Below, one piece after another: positions 14,585 to 22,375 of a stretch of 22,575 bases of DNA. A program made the position numbers and the translations under genes. The DNA is from a virus: positions 1 through 22,575 of IMG/VR virus record IMGVR_UViG_3300033143_001775, one strand, 5' to 3'. The notes below the pieces were generated by a model, which saw nothing but the letters and a program-made list of their open reading frames with translations, was not told the origin of the DNA and did no database searches. Numbering within the stretch: the first letter of the stretch is position 1; each line of letters begins with the position of its first letter.

Positions 14585-15511
14585 TTATGTGAAGGCTATT
14601 GCTACTTCATCATCTGTGGTAGACTCTGTTGCACCATACGGTATCTCTAGCGTGCGGATACCTTCACGATCACCTGGAGCTACATCTTTATAATATATAG
14701 CAGGGTGAGTTATGTTAAGTATGTTGCCGGCAGTTCCGCCAATAGCTCCTGACGCAAGAGTCATAACAACTCCTGCTTTGAAATCAGAATCGAAAGGCTT
14801 AGTGGCAACCAATTGATGCTCAGGGTCTACTGAACCGTTAACATCGCGTTTGATAATGCGTACTTCTCCAAACCCGTCAGTTCCAGCAGGGTCAGGCGGC
14901 ATAGAAACTTCATTACCAATATCGAAAGTCCAAGCGCCAATAATCGCGCTATAGCCGCCCATGTCGAAAGCTGCATTGATGAACGGTGCAGGAACAATTG
15001 AATCATAAGTAGGCGAAGCAAGAGCTATATCTGTGACCGCACTAACGTGACCCGTCATAGTGAAACTTGCTTTAGGTATTGCGCCCACTTCCATATTAAA
15101 GCTAACAGAACCTCGACAGCCCGTAAGCTTCATCAACGTACCATCTTGATAGTAATAGACAGTAGCAGACTTATGTCCCGTAGAAGCAGGAGTGTAAGTA
15201 ACTGACGTTACCGCTACAACTGTTTCTAGCATTCCGCAAGCTTCTAACAAGTCAGCCATTTCTGGCGGAGTTCCCGCTACTCCCGAACCTTTCATTTCTA
15301 CATCAAAGGTTACAGTTCGTAGCATACCTCCATAAACTTGCTGGAGCTGACCGATACTTGCGCGAACAGCAGGACGTTCATTCATACGAAGTCCTTCATT
15401 TGCCCAAGCTAAATTTTCGACCAATATAGCATCATCACCTTCTACAGGTACAGGGTCTAAGTTATAAGTCACTTCTTCTTTTACAAGAATGACTTCGCGA
15501 TTAATAATCAT
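14585..15511 (-). CDS. Tail tube (major tail) protein
   Basis: A 308-residue beta-rich protein. The blocks GTPPEMADLLEACGMLET (about 79-96), VTYTPASTGHKSATVYYYQDGTLMKLTG and FNMEVGAIPKASFTMTGHV are typical of phage tail tube proteins. It polymerises as stacked hexamer rings forming the tail. The ATG overlaps the stop of the tiny upstream gene (ATGA) and has GGAG upstream. The next genes downstream are the tail chaperones, as in lambda-like phages. The C-terminal 90 residues may be a surface domain facing outward. Confidence 0.8.
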   Translation of the reverse strand: MIINREVILVKEEVTYNLDPVPVEGDDAILVENLAWANEGLRMNERPAVRASIGQLQQVYGGMLRTVTFDVEMKGSGVAGTPPEMADLLEACGMLETVVAVTSVTYTPASTGHKSATVYYYQDGTLMKLTGCRGSVSFNMEVGAIPKASFTMTGHVSAVTDIALASPTYDSIVPAPFINAAFDMGGYSAIIGAWTFDIGNEVSMPPDPAGTDGFGEVRIIKRDVNGSVDPEHQLVATKPFDSDFKAGVVMTLASGAIGGTAGNILNITHPAIYYKDVAPGDREGIRTLEIPYGATESTTDDEVAIAFT

Positions 15512-15651
15512 TTCTTCACTCCTTTCTTTTCTTCTTTCAATTTAGTTTTGCCGACAGAATTACCTTCGGTTTTAACAATTGGCGCTTGTTCTTTCACGCC
15601 TCCGCTTTTGACCTCTACTTTTTTTCTCTTACGTTTAGTTTCATCACTCAT
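15508..15651 (-). CDS. Tiny Lys-rich protein, function unknown
   Basis: A 47-residue frame starting at the ATG at 15651, with GAGGA upstream, and ending in a TGA that overlaps the tail tube ATG. It is very basic and hydrophilic (MSDETKRKRKKVEVKSGG at the start, KEEKKGVKK at the end), probably disordered. The translational coupling and a believable ribosome site suggest it is real. It may be a leader for the tube gene or a small assembly factor; neither can be shown. Confidence 0.5.
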   Translation of the reverse strand: MSDETKRKRKKVEVKSGGVKEQAPIVKTEGNSVGKTKLKEEKKGVKK

Positions 15652-15664
15652 TATAAATATCCTC

Positions 15665-16099
15665 TTAATTAAAATTGGCCCAGTTGGTTCTATACTTAAC
15701 AGAATAAGTTAAGCGTTGTCTTGCTATCGGTTTATCTCCTTCAATACTTATATTAGGTTGCTCGGTTCCTATTGCTTCTATGTACTTAACAAAGTCCAAA
15801 GGCAGTAAATTATAATTGCCCATTAAAGCCGCATGAACTTCTCCGCGTATAGTGTTAAGTTCAGAAACTACTGCTGCTATATCTCCCCGAGATACTATGT
15901 CTATAAAGACTGTTAAGTTCCAATCTATAAAAGACTGCGTCATTTGACTCTCAACAGTATCATCCCCGCCTGCTATAACTAAAGCAGGAAGCTCTGCTTG
16001 CTCTAATTCGTAAGTCTGAGCGCGTTGCACATTGGCTTGGGTAGTAGCTAACCCCGTCAATACTGTTTCTATGCCTGATAGTATATCTTCAGTTCTCAT
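15665..16099 (-). CDS. Tail terminator / completion protein (gpU-like)
   Basis: A 144-residue protein between the head-tail joining protein and the tail tube gene, the usual place of the tail terminator. It has an alpha/beta character: an N-terminal helix (ILSGIETVLTGLATTQANV), strands around ALVIAGGDD and WNLTVFIDIVSRG, and the late strand RLTYSVKYRTNW, resembling the minor-tail gpU fold. Such proteins cap the tube at its head-facing end. Its ATG overlaps the preceding stop. Assigned by position and general pattern, not by a sharp motif. Confidence 0.62.
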   Translation of the reverse strand: MRTEDILSGIETVLTGLATTQANVQRAQTYELEQAELPALVIAGGDDTVESQMTQSFIDWNLTVFIDIVSRGDIAAVVSELNTIRGEVHAALMGNYNLLPLDFVKYIEAIGTEQPNISIEGDKPIARQRLTYSVKYRTNWANFN

Positions 16100-16377
16100 T
16101 AGTGAGCCGCCTCTAATATAATAAGTATCATACCTGTACCGTCCAACTGTTTGGCCGCCACTTTATATTCTATGTTGTCTACAAAAATAGGATTGCCCCG
16201 TTTTATATCTGGCACCGCATCCACGTTAGTTAAAAACGTAGGCTTTAAAGTTTCCACATTGTTAACTTCTACATACTGGTCTTCAAATATGCCCGCTACT
16301 TCTAATGTTCTATATACCGCAATAGTAGCATGCTCTTCAGTATCTAAAAACGCAGAAAAATCTTCAGTCATCGGCAT
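16099..16377 (-). CDS. Head-tail joining protein (gpFII-like)
   Basis: A 92-residue protein. The start MTEDFSAFLDTEEHA, the GIFEDQYVEV block and the end LDGTGMILIILEAAH match the pattern of lambda gpFII-type attachment proteins, which form a ring between portal vertex and tail. GAGGAG lies upstream of the ATG, and the stop overlaps the tail terminator start. Position after the capsid and decoration genes agrees. Confidence 0.65.
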   Translation of the reverse strand: MPMTEDFSAFLDTEEHATIAVYRTLEVAGIFEDQYVEVNNVETLKPTFLTNVDAVPDIKRGNPIFVDNIEYKVAAKQLDGTGMILIILEAAH

Positions 16378-16451
16378 AACAATCTCCTCTTAAAAGATAG
16401 AGAGGGCAGGAGCCCCCAACCCCCTCAATCAGTCTTAAGTTGAACCTATAC

Positions 16452-16829
16452 TTATGTTACAGTATTTGGACCAACATTAAGCTTCACGGCAATACCTTCG
16501 CCAGCCGCAGCCAACGTCTTGGTTTCCATTACGATACAACCGACTGTTAAATCGCCAGTCGCAGGAGTAGCAGCAGCATCATCTGCATAACCTAAACCTC
16601 CATTAGCACTTACGTCCCAAGAGATGCCTTCACCTTGAGTAAACGCTGCACCATTAACACCTGGAAGATCATACACGCCCGCAATAGCAACCGCAATAGT
16701 ATCGCCAATAGCTCCATCAGTAATTGGAACCCCTAGTAGCCCTTCAATAACAATAGGAACACCTGCTGTTGCAGCCGCTGCTAATGTTACATTAAGGATG
16801 TTACCTTCACCTTGATATGTTTTAGACAT
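16452..16829 (-). CDS. Capsid decoration/cement protein (DUF2190-like)
   Basis: A 125-residue, Ala/Gly/Val-rich protein of low charge encoded right after the major capsid gene. It starts KTYQGEGNILNVTLAAAATAG, has paired features around GVPIVIEGLLGVPI and AGVYDLPGVNGAAF, and resembles the DUF2190 family of capsid-associated proteins, which stabilise the head from outside. A ribosome site (AAAGGAAG) precedes the ATG. A terminator-like hairpin separates it from the capsid gene. Confidence 0.7.
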   Translation of the reverse strand: MSKTYQGEGNILNVTLAAAATAGVPIVIEGLLGVPITDGAIGDTIAVAIAGVYDLPGVNGAAFTQGEGISWDVSANGGLGYADDAAATPATGDLTVGCIVMETKTLAAAGEGIAVKLNVGPNTVT

Positions 16830-16850
16830 TTTTCTTTCTTCCTTTATAAT

Positions 16851-16867
16851 GCGAGCTTTAATCTCGC
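16851..16867. other. Short inverted repeat before the decoration gene
   Basis: GCGAG (16851-16855) pairs with CTCGC (16863-16867) around a 7-base loop, just upstream of the decoration protein ribosome site. It may influence translation or processing of that message. It has no T-tract on the - strand. Confidence 0.35.
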
Positions 16868-16870
16868 TTC

Positions 16871-16902
16871 AAATAAAGCAGGGAAGCTTTAAGCCTCCCC
16901 GC
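16871..16902 (-). terminator. Terminator-like hairpin after the major capsid gene
   Basis: On the - strand, a GC-rich stem of about 10 pairs (bases 16902-16878, with two G-T pairs) closes a small AT loop and is followed by TTTATTT (16877-16871). It sits 20 bases after the capsid gene stop. It is probably a partial terminator or a 3' end stabiliser that raises capsid message over the downstream genes. Confidence 0.55.
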
Positions 16903-16921
16903 CACTTTACTACTTAACTAC

Positions 16922-19012
16922 TTATACGCCTGCGTTCTTATAGCCGCCACGGAAGTCGTTACCAGTGGTGCCATAATCTAAGCGAACCTTCCAAGCAGTA
17001 CCGTCAACAGTAAACCCGTTCTGACTTTCCAAGTAAGGAGTTTGGTTACCATCAAGGAACGCAATTTCCAAAGTAGGAATGTCGGTTGGGTTTGCAAGCA
17101 AGTACCACTCAGTAGCATTCAAACGTGGATCAGAAACAACTTCAAGAGAGTTGCGATGAACGTTAATTTTCTTGCTGTTAGCAACAGTGAAGTCTGTCTC
17201 AGACGCAATCAATGCTTTGATAGTGTCTTCCAACTCAACACCGCAAACAATATACTTAGCTTGAATATCTAAGTAGTCATTCGCATCAGGGTCTTGTTGC
17301 TTACGCATCGCTGTCTTAGCCGCGCCGATAAGAGCAAGAGTAGGAGCCGCACCAGAACCTGCTAAGTTATTATGATCGGCGTGGAACAAAGCAGTACCAT
17401 CAAACAACGCAGCGTTATCGGTAATGATACCGTAAACATCGTTACCGATAGTACGAGCACCAGCACGACCCATTAAGCCCGCAATACGTAAGAAGCCATT
17501 CAAATCGTCATTGATAATCATTTGACGAGTAAGAGTGATCAACTTACCTTTTGTAGCTGCCTGGATAGTCTCTTTCTCTTCGCCGATAGTGCCCGCAGTA
17601 TATTCGCCGCCTTCAGGAATCGTATCGAGCGAGTTGAACGAACCTAAACGAATGCGACTATTTTGCTTAAAGTCAGGAACACTAGATACGTTCGCAATTG
17701 AACGCCAAGTTTCTGCAAACGCAGTATAAGCACGTTGCAACTCTTTACCGATACTGTTTTCCAGTAAGTAAGGGAAGTCACTTGTAGAGTGCGTAAACGC
17801 CGCTCCAACAATACGCATCTTATCCATACCCGCCATAGATACGCCGCTCAGCTTCAAAGAAGATTTAGCAATATCTAATAAGGTATGCCCGCGGAATTCA
17901 TTCTTGCCGTCATCTTGCTTAGCACCAGAACGAATTTCAATAGCTTCGGAAATACCGGCACGGAACTTGTCGCGTTGGTCTGCTAACAATTCAATTCGCA
18001 TTTCTGCGCCCGTAGCAGTTCCTGCATTCTTTCCGATAGCATCGAGAAGTTCGGCACGAGCGTCGTCAATACCGACAGTGCGGTCTTCAAGACACTTATC
18101 AAGTTGTGCACGATAAGTATCGCCGTGAGGAGCGAATGCCGCACGAATAGCCTTTTGACGAATGCCTTCTACTTCTAATGCCTCGTCAGCGGCTTTCTTC
18201 GCAATAGCTTCATCGCGTTCTTTTTTTGCTGTAGCTTCAGCAATTGCTTTAGCTTCGGCAGCTTTTTCTTTTTCAGTTTTCATAGTCTCTTCTACCTTTT
18301 GTGGGTCAGCTACCGCTGACGTTTCAATTGCTTGTTTTTCAACAAGCGGTTTTTTAATAACGAACTGCGCCAATATATGGTTTGGTACGTTATCAAATTT
18401 GGTTGGGTCAAAGTTAGCGGCCAACTCTATCTCGCCCGATACTTCATCAATGAAACCAAAGTCCAATGCTTCTTCTGCATTCATCCAAGTCTCATCGTCC
18501 ATTAAGCTAACTATAGTATCTACATCAATGCCTGTACGACCGGCGTATGTATTTGCCATATTAGCTTTCATCTTATCCATAATCTCCGCAGTTTTGCGAA
18601 GGTCTTTTGCTTCTCCTGCCGCTCCCCCTTGAGGATTATGAACCATCATCAATCCGTTCTCGGCCATAGCGATATGGTCGCCAGCCATAGCAATTAATGA
18701 ACCCATAGACAAAGCAACTCCATCTATGTGTACTACTACTCGCGCAGAATGATTCTTTAAAGTATTATAAATAGCAGTACCATCTATAATAGAGCCGCCT
18801 GGACTATTTATAAATACATTAAGCAGTTTGACCCCGCCTAGTGCTTTTATATCAGTCGCAAAATCTTTAGCAGATATGCCCCAGAAGCCTATCTCTTCAT
18901 AGATCATTATGTCCGCTTCTTGGGCACCTTTAGATGTAATAGAATACCAACTATTCACACTAGGTTCCCCCTTCTTTTTTGCCATTGCCTTTATTTTTGG
19001 TTGACGTTTCAT
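16922..19012 (-). CDS. Fused ClpP-like prohead protease, scaffold and major capsid protein
   Basis: A 696-residue polyprotein. Residues about 20-200 are a ClpP/S14 protease: catalytic Ser102 in GVALSMGS, His125 in MVHNPQGG and an Asp at 172 or 173 before WMNAEEALDFGFID. Residues about 240-300 are a Lys/Glu/Ala coiled coil, the likely scaffold. Residues about 372-696 are a Mu gpT-like major capsid protein (EFRGHTLLDIAK, TLTRQMIINDDLNG, ARTIGNDVYGII, ALFHADHNNL). The protease presumably frees itself and the scaffold from the capsid domain. I chose the ATG at 19012, which has GGAGG 6 bases upstream; an ATG at 19039 lacks such a site. It overlaps the portal gene by 53 bases. Confidence 0.88.
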   Translation of the reverse strand: MKRQPKIKAMAKKKGEPSVNSWYSITSKGAQEADIMIYEEIGFWGISAKDFATDIKALGGVKLLNVFINSPGGSIIDGTAIYNTLKNHSARVVVHIDGVALSMGSLIAMAGDHIAMAENGLMMVHNPQGGAAGEAKDLRKTAEIMDKMKANMANTYAGRTGIDVDTIVSLMDDETWMNAEEALDFGFIDEVSGEIELAANFDPTKFDNVPNHILAQFVIKKPLVEKQAIETSAVADPQKVEETMKTEKEKAAEAKAIAEATAKKERDEAIAKKAADEALEVEGIRQKAIRAAFAPHGDTYRAQLDKCLEDRTVGIDDARAELLDAIGKNAGTATGAEMRIELLADQRDKFRAGISEAIEIRSGAKQDDGKNEFRGHTLLDIAKSSLKLSGVSMAGMDKMRIVGAAFTHSTSDFPYLLENSIGKELQRAYTAFAETWRSIANVSSVPDFKQNSRIRLGSFNSLDTIPEGGEYTAGTIGEEKETIQAATKGKLITLTRQMIINDDLNGFLRIAGLMGRAGARTIGNDVYGIITDNAALFDGTALFHADHNNLAGSGAAPTLALIGAAKTAMRKQQDPDANDYLDIQAKYIVCGVELEDTIKALIASETDFTVANSKKINVHRNSLEVVSDPRLNATEWYLLANPTDIPTLEIAFLDGNQTPYLESQNGFTVDGTAWKVRLDYGTTGNDFRGGYKNAGV

Positions 19013-20465
19013 CTGTCTCCTCCGGTTTAGTTTCTTCAATTAATCCTGCTTCCAATTCGTCTTTCCTTTCTTCTATACGTTTTTGTAATACTTCATCAGG
19101 CTCTCCTCCTCGTCTCTGGATAACTTCTGCCTTGGAAGCTATGCCTGTTGCTAATTCTTTTTCAATACCGTCCATTTCTTTCTTAGGGTCAATCCAAGTC
19201 AGAGGAGGCCGCGTAAACTCTGCATCATATAAAGTGGACTCATCTATATCTTTAAACTCATCCAGCAATCCTCCTAGCTGAACCATCTTTAAAAAAGATT
19301 CGTATAAAGGAAGTACTTGACGCTTGGAAAAATAGCTCCATAGTATACCGTAATTCATACGGCTCTCTACTAACTCTTGACGTTGAGCTGAATAAGTGCC
19401 GTTGTAATTTTTAGCTATGCTGCTAAAGTTTGTATAAGTTCCTGCCGCAGCAAAACGTAAGTTAGCATCTAAGAACGGAATAACATCGTTGTTAGGTCTG
19501 TTACTATGCGTGGTCTGAACTTCCTCGCCTATTCTTAAATCGTCAAATACCATTCCAGGCATAAACTCCATCTCACGATAGTCGTCAGCATTATCGCCAG
19601 TAGGAGCTACGTACATATCAGGAGAACCTTTGCGAATGAACCCCGCCATAGCCGCAGATACTCTAGCCGCAACGCGCTCTGACTCTTCAATATCTTTTAT
19701 ATCGTCAAACCTGTGCATGACTACCGCAAAAAGAGAAACACCGCGTGTCTGTCTTATACGGTCAGTCATTTTTAAATGTATTATATTATCCGCAGATACT
19801 CGCTTTGTATCCTGATTAGTAAACAACCCTGTTATGGTAGGTTGAGACTTGTGTATATAATACGCTTTCGCTCTACCCCATTTATTCTTTTGCACTCCTT
19901 GCACAATACCTTTCTTATCGTCATTTAAATCCATAGACAAATAATCAGCTTCAATTAATTCATAAGAGAAAGGGACAATTGTTTTATGATCTAAGGAGCC
20001 TATGTTTCCACTAAGCATTTGAGTCAATACTTCCCCATCCCTCAGCCAAGTTCGACACGCCATACGTTGAGCGGAAGCATTATCATAATCACCTGTAACT
20101 TCTGGCGCTCTGTCCCAATTTTTATATAGCTTTAAAATTTCTTTGTTAGCTTCTTTATGTAGTGACCCGTCCTTTTTCTTAATAGCAGGAATCGGATTGA
20201 TACCCATACCTACAATATTAGCAACCAAAGTATTTAACACTCCTTTAGCTAAGTCGTAATTTTGTTCCAAGTGTCGAGCACTGGCGCGTATACTTTCAGC
20301 CGCTTCTCCTGCTTCTACATCAGGGTCATTATTAGTAACTCTCTTCTTGTGAAAGTTACTTGATTGCCCCGCCTCATAGTAAGCACGAACCGCTTGTTTG
20401 ACTTGTATACGTTTTAATCCGTACTCAGGAAAAATTGATACAATTAAATTATCTAAAAGTCTCAT
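18960..20465 (-). CDS. Portal protein (lambda gpB family)
   Basis: A 501-residue portal protein of the lambda family. Recognisable blocks are ESIRASARHLEQNYDLAKGV (about 57-76), VANIVGMGINPIP, ACRTWLRDGEVL (about 131-142), the SYELIEADYLS region and HRFDDIKDIEESERVAA. Twelve copies form the ring through which DNA enters and leaves the head. The C-terminus is Glu/Lys-rich and probably disordered (EETKPEETDETSTKNKG). The ATG overlaps the preceding small gene's stop. The end overlaps the protease-capsid gene. Confidence 0.9.
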   Translation of the reverse strand: MRLLDNLIVSIFPEYGLKRIQVKQAVRAYYEAGQSSNFHKKRVTNNDPDVEAGEAAESIRASARHLEQNYDLAKGVLNTLVANIVGMGINPIPAIKKKDGSLHKEANKEILKLYKNWDRAPEVTGDYDNASAQRMACRTWLRDGEVLTQMLSGNIGSLDHKTIVPFSYELIEADYLSMDLNDDKKGIVQGVQKNKWGRAKAYYIHKSQPTITGLFTNQDTKRVSADNIIHLKMTDRIRQTRGVSLFAVVMHRFDDIKDIEESERVAARVSAAMAGFIRKGSPDMYVAPTGDNADDYREMEFMPGMVFDDLRIGEEVQTTHSNRPNNDVIPFLDANLRFAAAGTYTNFSSIAKNYNGTYSAQRQELVESRMNYGILWSYFSKRQVLPLYESFLKMVQLGGLLDEFKDIDESTLYDAEFTRPPLTWIDPKKEMDGIEKELATGIASKAEVIQRRGGEPDEVLQKRIEERKDELEAGLIEETKPEETDETSTKNKGNGKKEGGT

Positions 20466-20689
20466 AAGAATTTAGCCTGTGAAAATCCAACACGCGACTC
20501 GCCATTTGCGCTACGTTGTAGTTGAGCTTCTACGCCCGTCCAATAGTTTAATTTTTTAGTTATCTCATCCGCATTAGCACGCGTCAAAGTACGCGAACCA
20601 ATACTATAAGATTGGCCTTTTGCTACTGCTAAGTCTGCAGCTGTCCAAGCGGCAACCGCTGCTGTTGCGTCTGCTAATGATATCGCCAT
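20462..20689 (-). CDS. Small head-completion protein (DUF6148/gpW-like)
   Basis: A 75-residue protein with the pattern AKGQSYSIGSRTLTRANADEITKKLNYW, close to DUF6148/gpW-type proteins placed immediately before the portal gene in lambda-like phages. gpW stabilises the packaged head and connects portal to tail. GAGG is upstream of the ATG, and the stop overlaps the portal start. The split between gpW and DUF6148 cannot be settled by eye. Confidence 0.68.
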   Translation of the reverse strand: MAISLADATAAVAAWTAADLAVAKGQSYSIGSRTLTRANADEITKKLNYWTGVEAQLQRSANGESRVGFSQAKFL

Positions 20690-20690
20690 T

Positions 20691-21029
20691 TTAATCTGCC
20701 TCTACATTAAATGTTATCTTGCCAAATAAAAGTTGAGCAGGAGTAGAGTCAGTATCTACATGTACGTGAACTGCATACAATGATCCTGCTACTCCCCCTA
20801 TTACTTTAAATTGAACGGCCTCGCCTATAGGAACGTCAATGCCGCTTATATTTAAAACTGTTGTCGATATAGCCTCATCTGAAATAGTTAAATCAGAAGT
20901 AACATCTTCAGTTACAGTAGGAACTCCCGACAAACTTTCCCCTTCCGCTAACCGATTGGAAAAAGATACTGCCGCATTTAAATTTTCCCCGACAATTTTA
21001 GTCGGCACTTCTATCGCTATATGACTCAT
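20691..21029 (-). CDS. Small beta-rich structural protein, Ig-like
   Basis: A 112-residue protein dominated by alternating hydrophobic strands: MSHIAIEVPTKIVG, AAVSFSNRLAEGESLSG, then VQFKVIGGVAGSLYAVHVHVDTD. The pattern suggests one Ig-like beta sandwich. No signal peptide. It lies between the long repeat protein and the portal-proximal gene, so it is probably a small virion surface or head component. I recognise no named family. Confidence 0.6.
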   Translation of the reverse strand: MSHIAIEVPTKIVGENLNAAVSFSNRLAEGESLSGVPTVTEDVTSDLTISDEAISTTVLNISGIDVPIGEAVQFKVIGGVAGSLYAVHVHVDTDSTPAQLLFGKITFNVEAD

Positions 21030-21030
21030 A

Positions 21031-21252
21031 TTAATTATCTCTTATGTTGAAATCAAATTTATTATAAGGTAACTCAAAATCGAAATTGTTTTCACTTAAC
21101 TCAAATTCAAATTTATTATGCGGCAATGTGTATTCTAAATCTGAAACATATACCGCTAACCCATCATCAATTATTGCCGTTCCTTCTGTTAAAATTAAAG
21201 CTTGAGTTGTAGTTACTATAGCTGCAATAATCGAAGCACTATTCTCAGTCAA
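21031..21252 (-). pseudogene. Detached C-terminal end of the repeat protein
   Basis: This 73-codon frame has no ATG; its only plausible start is the TTG at 21252, which lies inside a repeat unit. It continues the repeat register of the gene to its right (TENSASIIAAIVTTTQALILTEG). It ends with another short repeat, NKFEFEL, NNFDFEL and NKFDFNI. Removing one copy of the 32-bp duplication at 21238-21301 joins it exactly to that gene, so I read it as the original C-terminus cut off by a frameshift. Confidence 0.75.
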
Positions 21253-22375
21253 TATTAAAGGCTGAGTTAACTATTCTCAGTCAATATTAAAGGCTGAGTT
21301 AGGGCCTGTACGTTTACATCATAAATTAAATCAGCACTATTCTCAGTCAATACTAACGGCTGAGTTATTGCCTGTATATTTATTCCTAACGATACTCCTG
21401 CCGTATTCTCGGTCAAAGTTAGACTTTGAGAAACTGCGGGAACCGTTATATCTAAAGATACCGTAGCATTATTCTCAGTCAATACTAACGCCTGACTTAT
21501 TGCGACGATAGCTGCATCTGATGTTAAGTCTATAGTGGCCGTGTTCTCAGTCAATACTAACGACTGAGTTATGGCTTGAACCGTTACCCCTAAACTTATA
21601 CTGGAGGTATTCTCCGTCAACGTCAACGCTTGAGTTATTGCTTGTACGTTTACATCTAATAATATAGTAGCCGTATTCTCAGTCAATGTTAACGCCTGAG
21701 TTATGGCTTGTACGTTCACTCCTAAAGTTATATCAGATACGCCCTCCGATAATATTAATGCTTGGGTCGTTGCTTGTACGTCTACATCGTATACTATAGT
21801 AGCATTGTTCTCAGTCAATACTAAAGGCTGAGTTATGGACGGCACAGTTACGTCATAAACTAAATCGGCAGTATTCTCCGTCAACGTCAACGCTTGAGTT
21901 ATTGCTTGTACGTTTACACCTAACTCTATAGAAGCAGTATTCTCGGTCAAAGTTAGACTTTGAGATGCCGCTGCTACGTTTACATTTAAAGCTACCCCTG
22001 CCGCTATTGCGGAACTCAACGCCAACGCCTGAGTTATTGCCTGTACGTTTACTCCTAATTCTACACTAGCTATATTCTCTGCTAACGTCAACGCCTGAGT
22101 TATTGCTTGAACCGTTTTATCTATTACTATAGTAGCAGCATTTTCCGTAAGCACTAACGCCTGAGTTATTGCTTGAACCGTTGCGTCTAATATTATAGTG
22201 GCGGCATTCTCAGTAAGCACTAACGCCTGAGTTATTGCCGCTACTGTTATTTCTAATTCTACAGTAGCCGTATTCTCAGTCAATGTTAACGCCTGAGTTG
22301 TTGCCGCTACTGTTACGTCATTAGCTATAGTGGCCGTATTCTCAGTCAATGTTAACGCCTGAGTTATGGCCGTTA
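21144..22375 (-). repeat. Tandem array of 66-bp (22-residue) coding repeats
   Basis: About 18 diverged units encode the pattern V-Q-A-I-T-Q-A-L-T-L-T-E-N-T-A-T-I-x-L-D-V-x. The DNA markers TTCTCAGTCAA and GCCTGAGTTAT recur every 66 bases. Units vary at third positions as well as in sequence, so the array is old rather than freshly amplified. One unit is degenerate (about 22005-22030). Confidence 0.92.
21238..21301. repeat. Perfect 32-bp tandem duplication splitting the repeat gene
   Basis: Bases 21238-21269 are repeated exactly at 21270-21301, with no additional shared base at the junction. The length is neither a multiple of three nor of the 66-bp unit, so it brings in an early stop and separates the C-terminus. 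Confidence 0.95.

Noticed and set aside
16378-16451. G-rich/C-rich inverted segment after the decoration gene as a terminator
   Set aside because: Only about five consecutive pairs form and the T-run is interrupted, too weak to call.
18281-18283. Internal ATG at 18283 in the protease-capsid gene, as a Nu3-like scaffold start
   Set aside because: It begins a plausible scaffold segment (MKTEKEKAAEAKA), but the ribosome site is weak and the scaffold can come from cleavage of the fusion.
22347-22349. TTG as the start of the repeat protein
   Set aside because: The frame stays open to the window edge and the TTG lies inside a repeat unit, so it is an internal Leu codon.
21144-22375. Regular 66-bp repeats that could suggest a CRISPR array
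   Set aside because: The units are continuous coding sequence with diverged copies and no unique spacers between constant repeats.
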